Source: an uncultured Ruminococcus sp.
GTDB taxonomy: Bacteria; Bacillota; Clostridia; Oscillospirales; Acutalibacteraceae
DNA length: 48,534 bases
Direction: 5' to 3'
NCBI GenBank assembly: GCA_958403905.1
Contig: CATXZD010000017.1
Location: 1 to 48,534 of the forward strand
The notes under the pieces: model-generated
The model's input: only the letters and a program-made list of their open reading frames with translations
Database searches by the model: none
Told to the model about the DNA's origin: nothing
Position numbers and translations under genes: made by a program
Part shown: piece by piece, positions 48,314 through 48,534 of the stretch
Numbering within the stretch: position 1 is the stretch's first letter
Layout of the letters: each line of letters opens with the position of its first letter

Positions 48314-48467
48314 TACGAAAAACGGTTAGAAAGACTTTTTATAAATTTAATATTGTATGACAGAGTCAATTTTATAGAAATATAGAATTGGCTCTTTTTT
48401 TATTGCAATCGTTTTAATTTTTTGATTAGAATGGTTGCCTTTTTTTATTTACAAAAAATTGAAAGGA

Positions 48468-48534
48468 ATGATAGATATATATTTTACCGACACACCTGAA
48501 CTCAGGAAGTTTGAAAGAGAGATGCGGCAGAAGC
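48468..48534 (+). CDS. Start of another mobile-element gene (3' end outside window)
   Basis: The 22 codons visible read YFTDTPELRKFEREMRQK after a few residues. I associate a FTDTPELRKFE opening with a conserved protein of Clostridia ICEs, so a second or tandem element may begin here. ATG 48468 is directly against the AAAGGA ribosome site. The in-frame ATA at 48477 lies four bases after AATGAT, the same spacing seen before the other ATH starts in this window. Confidence 0.55.
   Translation, partial: MIDIYFTDTPELRKFEREMRQK

Noticed and set aside
1..48534. CRISPR array
   Set aside because: No regularly spaced short direct repeats and no cas-like gene were seen anywhere in the window.

Overview
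The window comes from a low-GC Gram-positive bacterium, most likely a gut or rumen member of Clostridia (Ruminococcus-like Bacillota). This rests on strong GGAGGTGAT-type ribosome binding sites, SpoVG- and AbrB-type proteins, DUF3852/DUF6103/DUF3789-type element proteins, an AgrB/AgrD pair of clostridial type, and the makeup of the conjugation genes. Most of the window (about 1-43.1 kb) is one integrative and conjugative element (ICE), and nearly all of its backbone reads rightward.

Layout. 0-4.4 kb: the tail of a C5 DNA methyltransferase, an orphan Dam-type methyltransferase behind a structured leader, AbrB-like and SpoVG-like regulators, a lipoprotein and a conserved ICE protein. 4.4-13.7 kb: a large thioester/Cna-B surface adhesin, then the mating-pore operon (DUF3852 protein, VirB6-like, PrgI/VirB3-like, a VirB4-partner protein, sortase B, VirB4 ATPase). 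13.7-15.7 kb: a cargo block with a DinB polymerase. 15.7-19 kb: NlpC/P60 wall hydrolase, DUF6103 protein, and an amidoligase/gamma-glutamylcyclotransferase pair. 19-20.2 kb: an AT-rich membrane-protein cargo flanked by a duplicated gene end. 20.2-26.3 kb: probable oriT, a ribbon-helix-helix accessory protein, MobP-type relaxase, an inverted GNAT cargo gene, TOPRIM primase-like protein, VirD4 coupling protein and an HTH protein. 26.3-35.7 kb: a very AT-rich cargo island holding an Agr-like quorum-sensing circuit (GHKL kinase and LytTR regulator leftward, AgrD/AgrB rightward), a secreted protein, a lipoprotein and an ABC transporter, split by an IS110-family element. 35.8-43.1 kb: a sigma-like regulator whose ribosome site lies in a hairpin, a probable structured RNA, two small ICE proteins, a second IS110-family element, and three overlapping serine recombinase genes. 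43.7-47.6 kb, probably beyond the ICE end: a 59-aa ORF and a 1224-aa protein combining an HEIYH metalloprotease-like motif with an FRG domain, a candidate defence system. 47.7-48.5 kb: terminators, an inverted repeat with tRNA T-loop-like ends, and the start of another mobile-element gene.

How the genes work together. Relaxase, accessory protein and VirD4 process and deliver DNA. VirB4, VirB6, PrgI-like and DUF3852 proteins form the channel. P60 opens the wall. The adhesin, anchored by its own sortase, may hold mating partners. The methyltransferases may protect transferred DNA, and the recombinases excise and integrate the element. The second IS110 copy appears to have cut the recombinase operon off from its own promoter, ribosome site and first codons. 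Several conjugation genes seem to start at ATC/ATT/ATA codons placed four bases after a near-perfect Shine-Dalgarno sequence.

All calls come from reading the sequence and remembered family signatures. No search or folding program was run.
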